From NCBI GenBank assembly GCA_031292335.1, contig JARLHH010000210.1, forward strand, positions 1 to 8,377: a DNA stretch of 8,377 nt, read 5' to 3'. The position numbers and the translations under genes are program-made. The stretch is from Candidatus Limnocylindrales bacterium. GTDB taxonomy: Bacteria; Chloroflexota; Limnocylindria; Limnocylindrales; CSP1-4. Below, in pieces: positions 1-5,808 of this stretch. The notes under the pieces are model-generated. The model did no database searches. It was not told where the DNA came from and saw only the letters and a program-made list of their open reading frames with translations. The number at the start of each line of letters is the position of its first letter. Position 1 is the first letter of the stretch.

Positions 1-125
1 CGCGGCAGCGCCTCGTCCAGCGCGACCTCCGCCAGCGAGACCGGCACGGGCGAGTCCGGCCGCCAGCGGCGGGCAAGCTGGACGAGCATCCGCACGCCGT
101 ACTCACCCTTCGTGCTGAAGGAGAT
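1..125 (-). CDS. Rrf2/IscR-family transcriptional regulator, N-terminal part (cut by window edge)
   Basis: The minus strand encodes an N-terminus of the form I-S-F-S-T-K-G-E-Y-G-V-R-M-L-V-Q-L-A-R-R, followed by P-V-S-L-A-E-V-A. This matches the start of the winged-helix DNA-binding domain of Rrf2 proteins (usual pattern M-x-L-S-x-K-x-x-Y). Family members are dimeric repressors or activators, many sensing Fe-S status, NO or cysteine. The sensor cysteines would lie beyond the window, so the ligand cannot be told. The start is uncertain. The codon at the usual Met position is ATC (123-125), and no in-frame ATG, GTG or TTG occurs upstream as far as about position 280. A CTG at 156-158 has GAGGA 8 nt before it (167-171) and is the other candidate. 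I chose 125 because it aligns with the family N-terminus. The upstream promoter and operator suggest autoregulation. Confidence 0.8.
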   Translation of the reverse strand, partial: MSFSTKGEYGVRMLVQLARRWRPDSPVPVSLAEVALDEALP

Positions 126-252
126 GGCGCCGGATGGGTGGTACGTGCGGACGCTCAGGGGTCTGGTCCTCGCGGTGCTGGAGCGGCGACCGGGGCGACG
201 GGTCGGTCCCGCCGACGCGTTCTGGAACGCGGGCCCGCCGGGTGCCGGCTCA

Positions 253-276
253 ATTCCGACCTTTTCAGTCGGAAAT
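253..276. promoter_or_regulatory. IscR type-1-like / Rrf2 operator palindrome
   Basis: TTCCGAC (254-260) and GTCGGAA (268-274) are perfect inverted arms around the 7-nt spacer CTTTTCA. The published E. coli IscR type-1 motif has the same GAC-n7-GTC core, an AT-rich centre and an A at the 3' end of the spacer. The site covers the predicted start of transcription of the divergent Rrf2 gene, so autorepression is the natural reading. It could also affect the plus-strand lipoprotein gene about 160 bp away. Binding by this particular regulator is inferred. Confidence 0.65.
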
Positions 277-304
277 GCTACACCCGCCCGCGCCGGAGCG
301 TCAA
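275..304 (-). promoter_or_regulatory. Putative sigma70-type promoter of the Rrf2 gene
   Basis: On the minus strand there is a -35 TTGACG (304-299), an 18-nt spacer and a -10 TAGCAT (280-275). The predicted transcription start near 268 falls inside the palindrome at 253-276, a standard layout for a repressor blocking its own promoter. It implies a leader of about 110-145 nt before the Rrf2 reading frame. Confidence 0.5.
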
Positions 305-437
305 CGCGGACGCCAACTCCTGCCGTGCGACGACCACTTGTCATCTTGCGATGCTTCGTGAAAGGCGACACGATGCTGCTAACCGCTCGAGGCGACCCAG
401 GTCAGCGCCGACGAGCGTTGCGGCATGAGGGGGAGCC

Positions 438-1049
438 ATGGCATCGCTGATGGCGATTCGACACGCGAGGGCGGCGGCGGTCGTGCCGTTCACCATCGCG
501 TTGCTGCTCGGCGCGTGTTCCGGCGGTGGGGGCGGCTCGTCGCCCGGCGGTGGTGGCGGTGGCGGGGCGACGGTCACCGATGCGTGCGCGCTGCTCACCG
601 CGGCGGAGGTCCAGACGACCGTCGGCCATCCCGTGGCGACGACCGAGCCGTTCCAGAACCAGCCCGGGCAGCCCGGCTGCACATGGAGCTGGCCGTCGGA
701 CACCGGCACGGACGATGTGTCGCTCCAGGTCGTGAGCCCCGGTGGCAAGGCCGACTACGACTCGACCCGCTCCTTCCTCATCGGGTTTGCCGGCGGCCTG
801 CAATCGCTCGGTGCCGCTGCCGCGAGCGAGGCCGCCCCGCTCAGCTCTTCGCTTGCGGAGGGGGTCGGCAACCTGTTCGCCACTGGCGACGTCGCGGGCC
901 TCGGCGATGCCGCGTTCATGGGGCCGGGCCAGACCCTGTACGTCCTGAAGGGGGACACGGAGATCCAGCTGCAGCTCCTGGACGTCAGCGACACCGGCAT
1001 CATGGACAAGACGACCCAGCTCGCGAAGATCATCCTCGGTCGGCTCTAG
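438..1049 (+). CDS. Secreted lipoprotein, DUF3558-like
   Basis: The 203-residue product has a basic N-terminus (R8, H9, R11), a hydrophobic stretch (about 12-26) and a lipobox L-L-G-A-C with Cys27 as the lipidation site. It should therefore be exported and anchored in the outer leaflet of the cytoplasmic membrane. A Ser/Gly-rich linker follows (28-43, including a run of seven Gly). The mature domain begins D-A-C-A-L-L-T-A-A-E-V and has a second cysteine in G-C-T-W (Cys81). Cys50 and Cys81 probably form a disulphide. This C-x-L-L-T...C-x-W layout is typical of actinobacterial DUF3558 lipoproteins, whose function is generally unknown. The start is ATG 438, preceded by the purine-rich GAGGGGGAG (427-435); Met5 is a possible alternative. 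No partner gene is evident, since both neighbours lie on the other strand. Confidence 0.85.
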   Translation: MASLMAIRHARAAAVVPFTIALLLGACSGGGGGSSPGGGGGGGATVTDACALLTAAEVQTTVGHPVATTEPFQNQPGQPGCTWSWPSDTGTDDVSLQVVSPGGKADYDSTRSFLIGFAGGLQSLGAAAASEAAPLSSSLAEGVGNLFATGDVAGLGDAAFMGPGQTLYVLKGDTEIQLQLLDVSDTGIMDKTTQLAKIILGRL

Positions 1050-1071
1050 ACCAGTTCCCGACTCCCCGAGG

Positions 1072-1129
1072 CATCAATGGCCGTTGCAGTCGATCCCGGT
1101 GCGGCTCGGCGACGGCCTACCCATTGATG
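1072..1129. terminator. Long interrupted hairpin between convergent genes (possible bidirectional terminator)
   Basis: CATCAATGG (1072-1080) pairs perfectly with CCATTGATG (1121-1129), and CCGT (1081-1084) pairs with ACGG (1112-1115), leaving CCTAC as a 5-nt bulge. The stem sits in the gap between the lipoprotein gene and the convergent hypothetical gene and takes in the latter's stop codon. There is no U-tract, so intrinsic termination is uncertain; it may instead protect 3' ends. Confidence 0.35.
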
Positions 1130-1428
1130 ATGGCGATGGCGTCCCACAGCGCCGCGTTGTAGTTGGGATCATGGAGGCCGACCTTCGCCTTCACGGCCAG
1201 CGCGAGCCGTGCGCACTCGCCGGCGCGGATCGCCTCCTCGACCGCGTGCCACTCGTCTGGCGTCGGGGCGTGGTCGATCGCTCGCCACCATGCCGTGCCC
1301 TCGGGGACGGGGGCAACCTTCTGCTTGCGGTACGCGCCCGACGTACCCAACGAACCGGTCAAGGTCACCCGGCGCACCTTCGAGAGCGCCGCGCGAATGT
1401 GTCGCAGCGCCGTGTTCGGCTCGCCCAT
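1117..1428 (-). CDS. Hypothetical protein, 103 aa
   Basis: I do not recognise the family. The start ATG 1428 is preceded by a good Shine-Dalgarno GAGAGGAG with a 7-nt gap, which supports this as a real gene. The product is soluble and without signal peptide or membrane segment. The N-terminal part is basic (R-H-I-R-A-A-L-S-K-V-R-R, 9-20). It is followed by a Gly/Ser/Thr stretch (22-31), a W-W-R-A-I-D-H-A-P-T-P-D-E-W segment (47-60), an Ala-rich helix (62-82) and a polar end with D-P-N-Y-N-A-A-L-W-D-A (87-97). It runs convergent to the lipoprotein gene and lies 98 bp downstream of the M20 gene on the same strand, so it has its own translation signal and possibly its own promoter. Function unknown. 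Confidence 0.65.
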   Translation of the reverse strand: MGEPNTALRHIRAALSKVRRVTLTGSLGTSGAYRKQKVAPVPEGTAWWRAIDHAPTPDEWHAVEEAIRAGECARLALAVKAKVGLHDPNYNAALWDAIAIING

Positions 1429-1526
1429 TGCACGCTCCTCTCTGCCGGATCGGCGTTCGTTGCCTGATCGTGTTCGCGGTTCGCGACCAGGTCACGTGCC
1501 GGCGGAAGCCGTCAGACCGGTCCGGG

Positions 1527-2744
1527 TCAGCCCCCGGCGAGGTGCCGCAGCGCGACCGCCGCGTGGAGCGCGGCCCCGACGGCCAGCGCGGGCTCGTGGT
1601 AGACGACCCGGTTCGAGTGGTTCTGCGGTGCCACCGCGGGGTCGAGCTCCGGCGGGCAGGCGCCCAGGAAGACGAACGCGCCCGGAACGCGCTGCAGCAC
1701 GTAGGAGAAATCCTCGCCGCCCATGATCGGGGCCGGCATGGGTCGCACGGCGTCCTGCCCCAGGAGGTCCGCCGCGACCCGTGACACGAAGGCGGCGAAC
1801 CCCGGGTCGTTGAAGGTGACCGGGTAGCCGCGCTCCAGGTCCAGCTCGGCGGTCGCCCCGTGGGCCGCGGCGATCCCGGCGAAGACGCGCGTGACGCCCG
1901 CGTGGACGGCGTCGCGTTGCCCCTCGGAGACGGTCCGGATCGTGCCCTCGAGAGTGGCTGTCTCCGGCACGATGTTCGTGGTCGTGCCGGCGTTGATATG
2001 GGCGATCGTCACGACGGCGGGGTCGAACGCGTCGACCGTCCGGGTCACCATGACCTGCAGGGCGGTCACGATCTCGGCCGCCACCACGATCGGGTCCAGC
2101 GCCAGGTGCGGCTCCGACGCGTGGCCGCCCCGCCCATGGATGGTTGCCCGGATGAAATCAGCAGCGGCCATCTGCGCGCCCGGTCGATGGTTGACCGTCC
2201 CACTGGCGAACTTGGCGAGGCTGTGGATGCCGAACGCGGCGTTCGCCTCCTCGCCGGCCGGCAGGTCCAGGAGCCCCTCCTCGAGCATCGCCCGGGCGCC
2301 GTAGAAGCCCTCCTCGCCCGGCTGGAACATGAGCAGGACGCGGCCCGCCAGCTGCTCGCGTCGCGCCGCGAGGAGGCGGGCGCCGCCCAGCAGCATCGCC
2401 ATGTGGGTGTCATGCCCGCAGGCGTGCATCGCCCCCGGGATCTCCGAGCTGAACGCGAGCCCCGTCTCCTCCTGGAGCGGCAGGCCGTCCATGTCGGCGC
2501 GCAGGACGATGGTCGGACCCGGACGAGCGCCCTCGACGACGGCGGTCACGGAGCTGATCGCCCTGCCGACACGCGGCGCCAGCCCCATCCGCTCGAGCTC
2601 GGCGACGACCACCGCCTGCGTCGCGGGCAGGGCCAGCCCGACCTCCGGCCGGCGGTGCAGGCGCCGACGCACGTCGATCATCTCCGGCAGGAGGGCGTGG
2701 GCATCGGCGAGCAGGTCCGGGAGCGCGGTGTGGTCGGTGGTCAT
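1527..2744 (-). CDS. M20D-family amidohydrolase / metallopeptidase
   Basis: The 405-residue protein has the usual length and order of the M20D group (hippurate hydrolase, IAA-amino-acid hydrolase, N-acetyl-diaminopimelate deacetylase), which hydrolyse N-acyl amino acids in the cytoplasm. Visible motifs are R-R-x-L-H-R-R-P-E (27-34), L-R-A-D-M-D-G-L-P (81-89), M-H-A-C-G-H-D-T-H (106-114) with metal ligands Cys109 and His111, Q-P-G-E-E-G (141-146) with Glu144/145, G-I-H-S with His174, the dimerisation-domain H-G-R-G-G-H-A-S (203-210), N-I-V-P (257-260), and M-G-G-E-D-F (341-346) and N-H-S-N (375-378, His376). Together they fit a di-metal catalytic site. The start is ATG 2744; a 14-residue upstream extension is unlike the family. 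A CATACT hexamer 6 nt before the ATG suggests a leaderless mRNA. The exact substrate cannot be read from sequence. It is divergent from the GNAT pair. Confidence 0.9.
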   Translation of the reverse strand: MTTDHTALPDLLADAHALLPEMIDVRRRLHRRPEVGLALPATQAVVVAELERMGLAPRVGRAISSVTAVVEGARPGPTIVLRADMDGLPLQEETGLAFSSEIPGAMHACGHDTHMAMLLGGARLLAARREQLAGRVLLMFQPGEEGFYGARAMLEEGLLDLPAGEEANAAFGIHSLAKFASGTVNHRPGAQMAAADFIRATIHGRGGHASEPHLALDPIVVAAEIVTALQVMVTRTVDAFDPAVVTIAHINAGTTTNIVPETATLEGTIRTVSEGQRDAVHAGVTRVFAGIAAAHGATAELDLERGYPVTFNDPGFAAFVSRVAADLLGQDAVRPMPAPIMGGEDFSYVLQRVPGAFVFLGACPPELDPAVAPQNHSNRVVYHEPALAVGAALHAAVALRHLAGG

Positions 2745-2750
2745 GCACCA

Positions 2751-2756
2751 AGTATG
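2751..2756 (-). promoter_or_regulatory. -10-like element for a leaderless M20 transcript
   Basis: CATACT on the minus strand ends 6 nt before the ATG at 2744, so transcription would begin at or next to the start codon. No purine-rich Shine-Dalgarno is visible there. The -35 region is poor. Confidence 0.4.
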
Positions 2757-2818
2757 CCCGGCCCGGGAGGCGTCACGTCTGGACACCGAGCCGCCCGGCG
2801 ATGGCCTGGTGGATGTCG

Positions 2819-2824
2819 CAGAAT
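2819..2824 (+). promoter_or_regulatory. -10-like element for a leaderless GNAT transcript
   Basis: CAGAAT lies exactly 6 nt before ATG 2831, the same spacing as in the divergent M20 gene. It favours 2831 over the upstream ATGs at 2801 and 2813. No Shine-Dalgarno is seen before 2831. The -35 region is weak. Confidence 0.4.
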
Positions 2825-2830
2825 CGCCGC

Positions 2831-3829
2831 ATGGTCACGCCCCTCCCCGCGGAGTCGCCCCTGCCCGGCGCGACGTGGCGCCCGCTGGCTCCGGCCGACG
2901 CCGAGGCGCTGGAGCGTGCGATCGAGGCGGCCCGGGTCGAGGACGGCGGGCAGGAGGTCCAGACGCGCGACGACGTGCTCCGGGGGCTGACCGACCCCCG
3001 GGCGCCGGTCGCCACGAACTCGCTCGGGCTCGTGCGCCCTGACGGGAGCCTCGCCGGGTGGGCGACTGTCCACGAGCGGTTCCGCGCCAGCCTGGCCCGG
3101 CGGGTCTTCCTGGACGGCGACACGCATCCCGCCGTGCGCGGTCGCGGGATCGGCACGCAGCTGCTGCGCTGGGCCATCGCGCGGGGCGAGGAGACCCTGG
3201 CCGCGCAGCCCGCCGACCTGCCGCGCTTCCTGGAGGCGTTCCGCGACGTCAACGCGAGCGGCGCCGTGGCGCTCCATGTCGGGCACGGGTTCACGGTGGT
3301 CCGCCAGTACATGGACATGCGGCGCGACCTCACCGCCGCGCTTCCCGCGGAGGCGGCCGTGGCCGGCATCCGGATCGTCCCCTACGAGGCGGCCCACGCC
3401 GAAGCGGTGCGCCGTGCCCACAACGACGCGTTCGCCGACCACTGGAGCTCCGAGCCGGTGAGCCCGGAGGACTGGGAGCGCGACTTCGTGGGCGATCCGC
3501 ACTTCCGGGCCGACCTTTCGTTCGTCGCGCTCGCCGGCGAGCAGGTGGCCGGGTACAGCGTCAACTACTGCAGCGAGGCCGACTGGGCCGCGGGCGACGT
3601 CCGGGACGCGTGGATCGGCCAGCTCGGCGTGCGGCGGGCATGGCGAGGTCGCGGCCTGGCGACCGCCCTGCTGGTGCGCGGCATGACGGCCTTCCGGGCG
3701 GCCGGCATGGACGCCGCATCGCTCGGGGTCGACACGGAGAACCCGACCGGCGCGGTTGGCCTCTACGAACGGGTGGGCTTCACCGTCAACCGGCGTTTCG
3801 TGCGCCTCCGTCGCGTCGTGCTGGATTGA
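2831..3829 (+). CDS. Tandem-domain GNAT N-acetyltransferase (mycothiol-synthase-like architecture)
   Basis: The 332-residue protein holds two GNAT domains. The N-terminal one (about 15-165) carries the acetyl-CoA pyrophosphate-binding motif A as H-P-A-V-R-G-R-G-I-G (99-108) and ends N-A-S-G-A-V-A-L-H-V-G-H-G-F. The C-terminal one (about 178-332) has L-G-V-R-R-A-W-R-G-R-G-L-A (265-277) and N-P-T-G-A-V-G-L-Y-E-R-V-G-F (304-317). Both keep the R/Q-x-x-G-x-G/A signature, so both could bind acetyl-CoA. The layout and length resemble mycothiol synthase MshD, but many unrelated double-GNAT proteins share it and no other mycothiol gene is visible, so I give no symbol. The start at 2831 is chosen from the -10-like hexamer; 2801 would add ten residues. 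The next GNAT gene follows after 8 bp. The acceptor substrate is unknown. Confidence 0.88.
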   Translation: MVTPLPAESPLPGATWRPLAPADAEALERAIEAARVEDGGQEVQTRDDVLRGLTDPRAPVATNSLGLVRPDGSLAGWATVHERFRASLARRVFLDGDTHPAVRGRGIGTQLLRWAIARGEETLAAQPADLPRFLEAFRDVNASGAVALHVGHGFTVVRQYMDMRRDLTAALPAEAAVAGIRIVPYEAAHAEAVRRAHNDAFADHWSSEPVSPEDWERDFVGDPHFRADLSFVALAGEQVAGYSVNYCSEADWAAGDVRDAWIGQLGVRRAWRGRGLATALLVRGMTAFRAAGMDAASLGVDTENPTGAVGLYERVGFTVNRRFVRLRRVVLD

Positions 3830-3837
3830 GGCAGCGC

Positions 3838-4332
3838 GTGTCCATCGTCGTCCGCGAGGCCCGGCCCGAGGAACATGCGCAGCTCGGCGAGCTGGTGGTG
3901 GCCGCGTATCGCTCGCTGCCCGAGTTCGACGAGCCCGGCTACGAGCCGGAGCTGCGGGACGTTGCCCGGCGAGCCCGCGAGGCCGTGGTCCTTGCCGCGG
4001 TCGACGAGGTGGACGGGTCGCTGCTCGGTTGCGCGACCTACGTCCCCGGCCCGGAGAGCCCGTGGGCAGAGCTCCTGGAGCCGGGCGAGGCCGCGATCCG
4101 CATGCTGGCGGTGGACCCGGCGGCACGCGGCCGCGGTGCGGGGACCGCGCTGGCCGTGGCGTGCGTGAGCCGGGCGCGCGCGGAGGGCCGCAGCGCGGTC
4201 TTCCTCCACTCGATGGAGTTCATGCGCGCCGCCCAGGCGATCTACGCGCGGCTCGGCTTTGTCCGGCGGCCGGAGCGGGACTGGGAGCCCGTACCGGGAG
4301 TTCGCCTCCTGGGGTTCTCGCTCGCCCTGTAG
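3838..4332 (+). CDS. Single-domain GNAT N-acetyltransferase (GTG start)
   Basis: The 164-residue product is one complete GNAT domain: V-V-R-E-A-R-P-E-E (4-12) opens strand 1, I-R-M-L-A-V-D-P-A-A-R-G-R-G-A-G-T-A-L (87-105) is strand 4 plus the acetyl-CoA-binding motif A, and A-A-Q-A-I-Y-A-R-L-G-F (131-141) is motif B. The start is GTG 3838, preceded by GAGG 6 nt upstream. That Shine-Dalgarno overlaps the stop codon of the double-GNAT gene, so the two are surely co-transcribed and probably translationally coupled. The same frame is open further upstream, antisense and alternate-frame to the real double-GNAT gene, but carries no family similarity there. The substrate is unknown; pairing with another GNAT may reflect duplication or joint action on one pathway. 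Confidence 0.87.
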   Translation: MSIVVREARPEEHAQLGELVVAAYRSLPEFDEPGYEPELRDVARRAREAVVLAAVDEVDGSLLGCATYVPGPESPWAELLEPGEAAIRMLAVDPAARGRGAGTALAVACVSRARAEGRSAVFLHSMEFMRAAQAIYARLGFVRRPERDWEPVPGVRLLGFSLAL

Positions 4333-4345
4333 GCGCCGGGGCGCC
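4332..4345. terminator. Short GC hairpin between convergent genes
   Basis: GGCGC (4332-4336) and GCGCC (4341-4345) enclose a 4-nt loop in the 15-bp gap between the second GNAT and the convergent BI-1 gene. There is no T-run on either side. It could serve as a shared weak terminator, but short GC palindromes are common at this base composition. Confidence 0.25.
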
Positions 4346-4347
4346 GG

Positions 4348-5052
4348 TCAGCTTCGGTTGCCGCCGAACAGCCGCAGCAGCATGAAGAACAGGTTGATGA
4401 AGTCCAGGTAGAGCTTGAAGGCGCCCATCACGGCGCCCTTCTCCATCGCCCCGGCCCAGGCCGCGACCGCGCCACTCTGGATCTGCTGCACGTCGTAGGC
4501 CGTGAGCACCGTGAAGATGACGACGCCGGCAACGGAGATGCCGAAGCTCAGGAAGCTCCAGCCGATGAACAGGTTGACGACCATCGCGACCATGAGCCCG
4601 ACCAGGCCCATGAAGAGGTACGCGCCCAGGTTCGAGAGGTCGCGCTTGGTGACCGCACCGTAGAAGGCGGCCGCGGCGAAGACGCCCGCGGCGGCGCTCC
4701 CGGCAGCCACGACCGAGCCGAGGTCATAGACCTGGAGGATGAACCCGAGGGTGACGCCCGTCAGCGCGGCGTAGGCGAAGAAGAGCAGCAGGCCCACCGT
4801 GGCGGGAATCCTGCGGATGGCCAGGGTCAGGCTGAACGCGATCACGAGCTGGGCGATGATCAACGGCAGCACCAGCCCTTCGAGGTTGGCCAGCTGCGTG
4901 TCGGACAGGCCGGCCACGACCGCGCCGACGCCGGTCGTGAGCAACAGCCCGAGGAACATCCAGAAGAACGCCTGGGTCAGGAATGCCTGCGCGAGCCGGG
5001 CATCCGGGCGGACGCCGACCCGGCTCGGGTTTGCGTACTGGTTCGTGAACAT
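4348..5052 (-). CDS. Bax inhibitor-1 / YccA family integral membrane protein
   Basis: The 234-residue protein has seven hydrophobic segments after a short polar N-terminus (1-20), at about 24-48, 61-80, 84-106, 110-132, 142-164, 170-186 and 207-230. This is the TMBIM topology. Family marks are T-A-Y-D-V-Q-Q-I-Q (184-192) and K-L-Y-L-D-F-I-N-L-F-F-M-L-L-R-L-F-G (213-230). Asp187 and Asp217 correspond to the buried aspartate pair that in B. subtilis YetJ controls pH-dependent calcium leak. YetJ activity itself is only inferred here. The start ATG 5052 is preceded by AAGGAG with good spacing; a 20-residue upstream extension is not family-like. It lies 108 bp after PduO on the same strand. That gap contains the palindrome CGGAGCTCCG (5079-5088) and no convincing -35/-10 pair, so read-through from upstream is possible. 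Confidence 0.92.
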   Translation of the reverse strand: MFTNQYANPSRVGVRPDARLAQAFLTQAFFWMFLGLLLTTGVGAVVAGLSDTQLANLEGLVLPLIIAQLVIAFSLTLAIRRIPATVGLLLFFAYAALTGVTLGFILQVYDLGSVVAAGSAAAGVFAAAAFYGAVTKRDLSNLGAYLFMGLVGLMVAMVVNLFIGWSFLSFGISVAGVVIFTVLTAYDVQQIQSGAVAAWAGAMEKGAVMGAFKLYLDFINLFFMLLRLFGGNRS

Positions 5053-5160
5053 GGTTCGAGGATCTCCTTGGTGGCGTGCGGAGCTCCGACTCCGGATCTC
5101 TATTCTCGCCAAGTCGCGAAAGCCTGCACGCGACGGCTCCCGGGGCCGCGACGACGCCCG

Positions 5161-5808
5161 TCAGCGCAGGCCGGCGTGGTCCGTGGTTCGCGCCGCGGTC
5201 GAACTGTGCGCCTCGGCCTGCTCGGCAGCACGGGCAAGCACCCACAGGAGGTCGGCGAGCCGGTTGAGGTAGGGCAGCAGGTTCGGACCGGGCACCAGGC
5301 TCGCGCGGTCCAGCGTGACGGCCCGCCGCTCGGCCCGCCGGACGATGGTCCGGGCAAGCTCCAGGGCTGCGCTCGTCCGGGTCTCGCCGGCCACGACGAA
5401 CTCCCGCGGCGCGGCGATCCGCGTCTCGTAGTCGGCCAGGAGCGTCTCGATCCCGGCGACCATCGCGGCCGAGACGCGCGTCGTGCCGTCCTGGAGCCGC
5501 TCCCAGGCCGCCGGGTTGGCGGCCAGCTCCGCGCCGACCGTGAAGAGCTCGCGCTGGATCCGGAGGACGATCGGCTCGAGCTCCGCGAGGGCGGGCGGGA
5601 GCGCGTCGAGCCGGCGCTTGAGGTCCAGCTCCGCCCGGGCGAGCCCGAGCGCCGCAACGGTCTCGTCGATCGTGCCGTAGGCCTCGGTCCGGAGGTCGTC
5701 CTTGGGGATCCGGTCGCCGCCGAAGAGCAGGCCGGTCGTGCCGTCGTCGCCCCGCTTGGTGGCGACGGAGAAAGGGTGCCCGGGCGAGGAAGCCTCGCCG
5801 CTCACCAC
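5161..5808 (-). CDS. Cob(I)alamin adenosyltransferase, PduO type
   Basis: This 215-residue enzyme transfers adenosyl from ATP to cob(I)alamin to make adenosylcobalamin. It shows the PduO/MMAB marks in order: the ATP loop T-K-R-G-D-D-G-T-T-G-L-L-F-G (17-30), K-D-D-L-R-T-E-A-Y-G-T-I-D-E (36-49), L-R-I-Q-R-E-L-F-T-V-G-A-E-L-A (82-96), A-R-T-I-V-R-R-A-E-R-R (152-162) and Y-L-N-R-L-A-D-L-L (180-188). The catalytic Arg/Glu cluster corresponds to R157, R158, E160 and R161. Two GTG codons can serve as start, at 5808 and 5805. The second overlaps the upstream stop as GTGA, a usual coupling arrangement. There is no good Shine-Dalgarno, which also suggests coupled translation with the DUF59 gene. The C-terminal tail (193-215) is variable. 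No other B12 gene or mutase is visible. Confidence 0.93.
   Translation of the reverse strand: MVSGEASSPGHPFSVATKRGDDGTTGLLFGGDRIPKDDLRTEAYGTIDETVAALGLARAELDLKRRLDALPPALAELEPIVLRIQRELFTVGAELAANPAAWERLQDGTTRVSAAMVAGIETLLADYETRIAAPREFVVAGETRTSAALELARTIVRRAERRAVTLDRASLVPGPNLLPYLNRLADLLWVLARAAEQAEAHSSTAARTTDHAGLR

Larger units (their letters stand above)
126..437. other. Divergent intergenic region between the Rrf2 gene and the lipoprotein gene
   Basis: This 312-bp gap contains the Rrf2 leader (126-268), its promoter and its operator. The leader can form at least two alternative GC-rich hairpins sharing position 216: GTCGG/CCGAC arms (202-206, 212-216) and CGCGTT/AACGCG arms (216-221, 226-231). 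The right part (305-437) upstream of the lipoprotein gene shows only a weak plus-strand promoter candidate, TTGCGA (346-351), 17 nt, CACGAT (369-374). Short reading frames here have no recognisable product. Confidence 0.5.

Noticed and set aside
425..1162. 245-residue plus-strand frame over the lipoprotein
   Set aside because: Arg/Gly-rich alternate frame; the frame at 438 has a signal peptide, a lipobox and a family match.
1474..1486. TCGCG-GTT-CGCGA hairpin between the M20 and hypothetical genes
   Set aside because: Short stem with a 3-nt loop and no T-run; expected by chance at this GC content.
1860..2990. 376-residue plus-strand frame opposite the M20 gene
   Set aside because: Shadow of a well-supported M20 hydrolase, with Asp/Arg/Gly/His bias and no motif.
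2741..4126. 461-residue minus-strand open frame
   Set aside because: It lies antisense to both GNAT genes, has an Arg/Pro/Gly-rich composition with no family motifs, and its openness is explained by high-GC codon use in the real genes.
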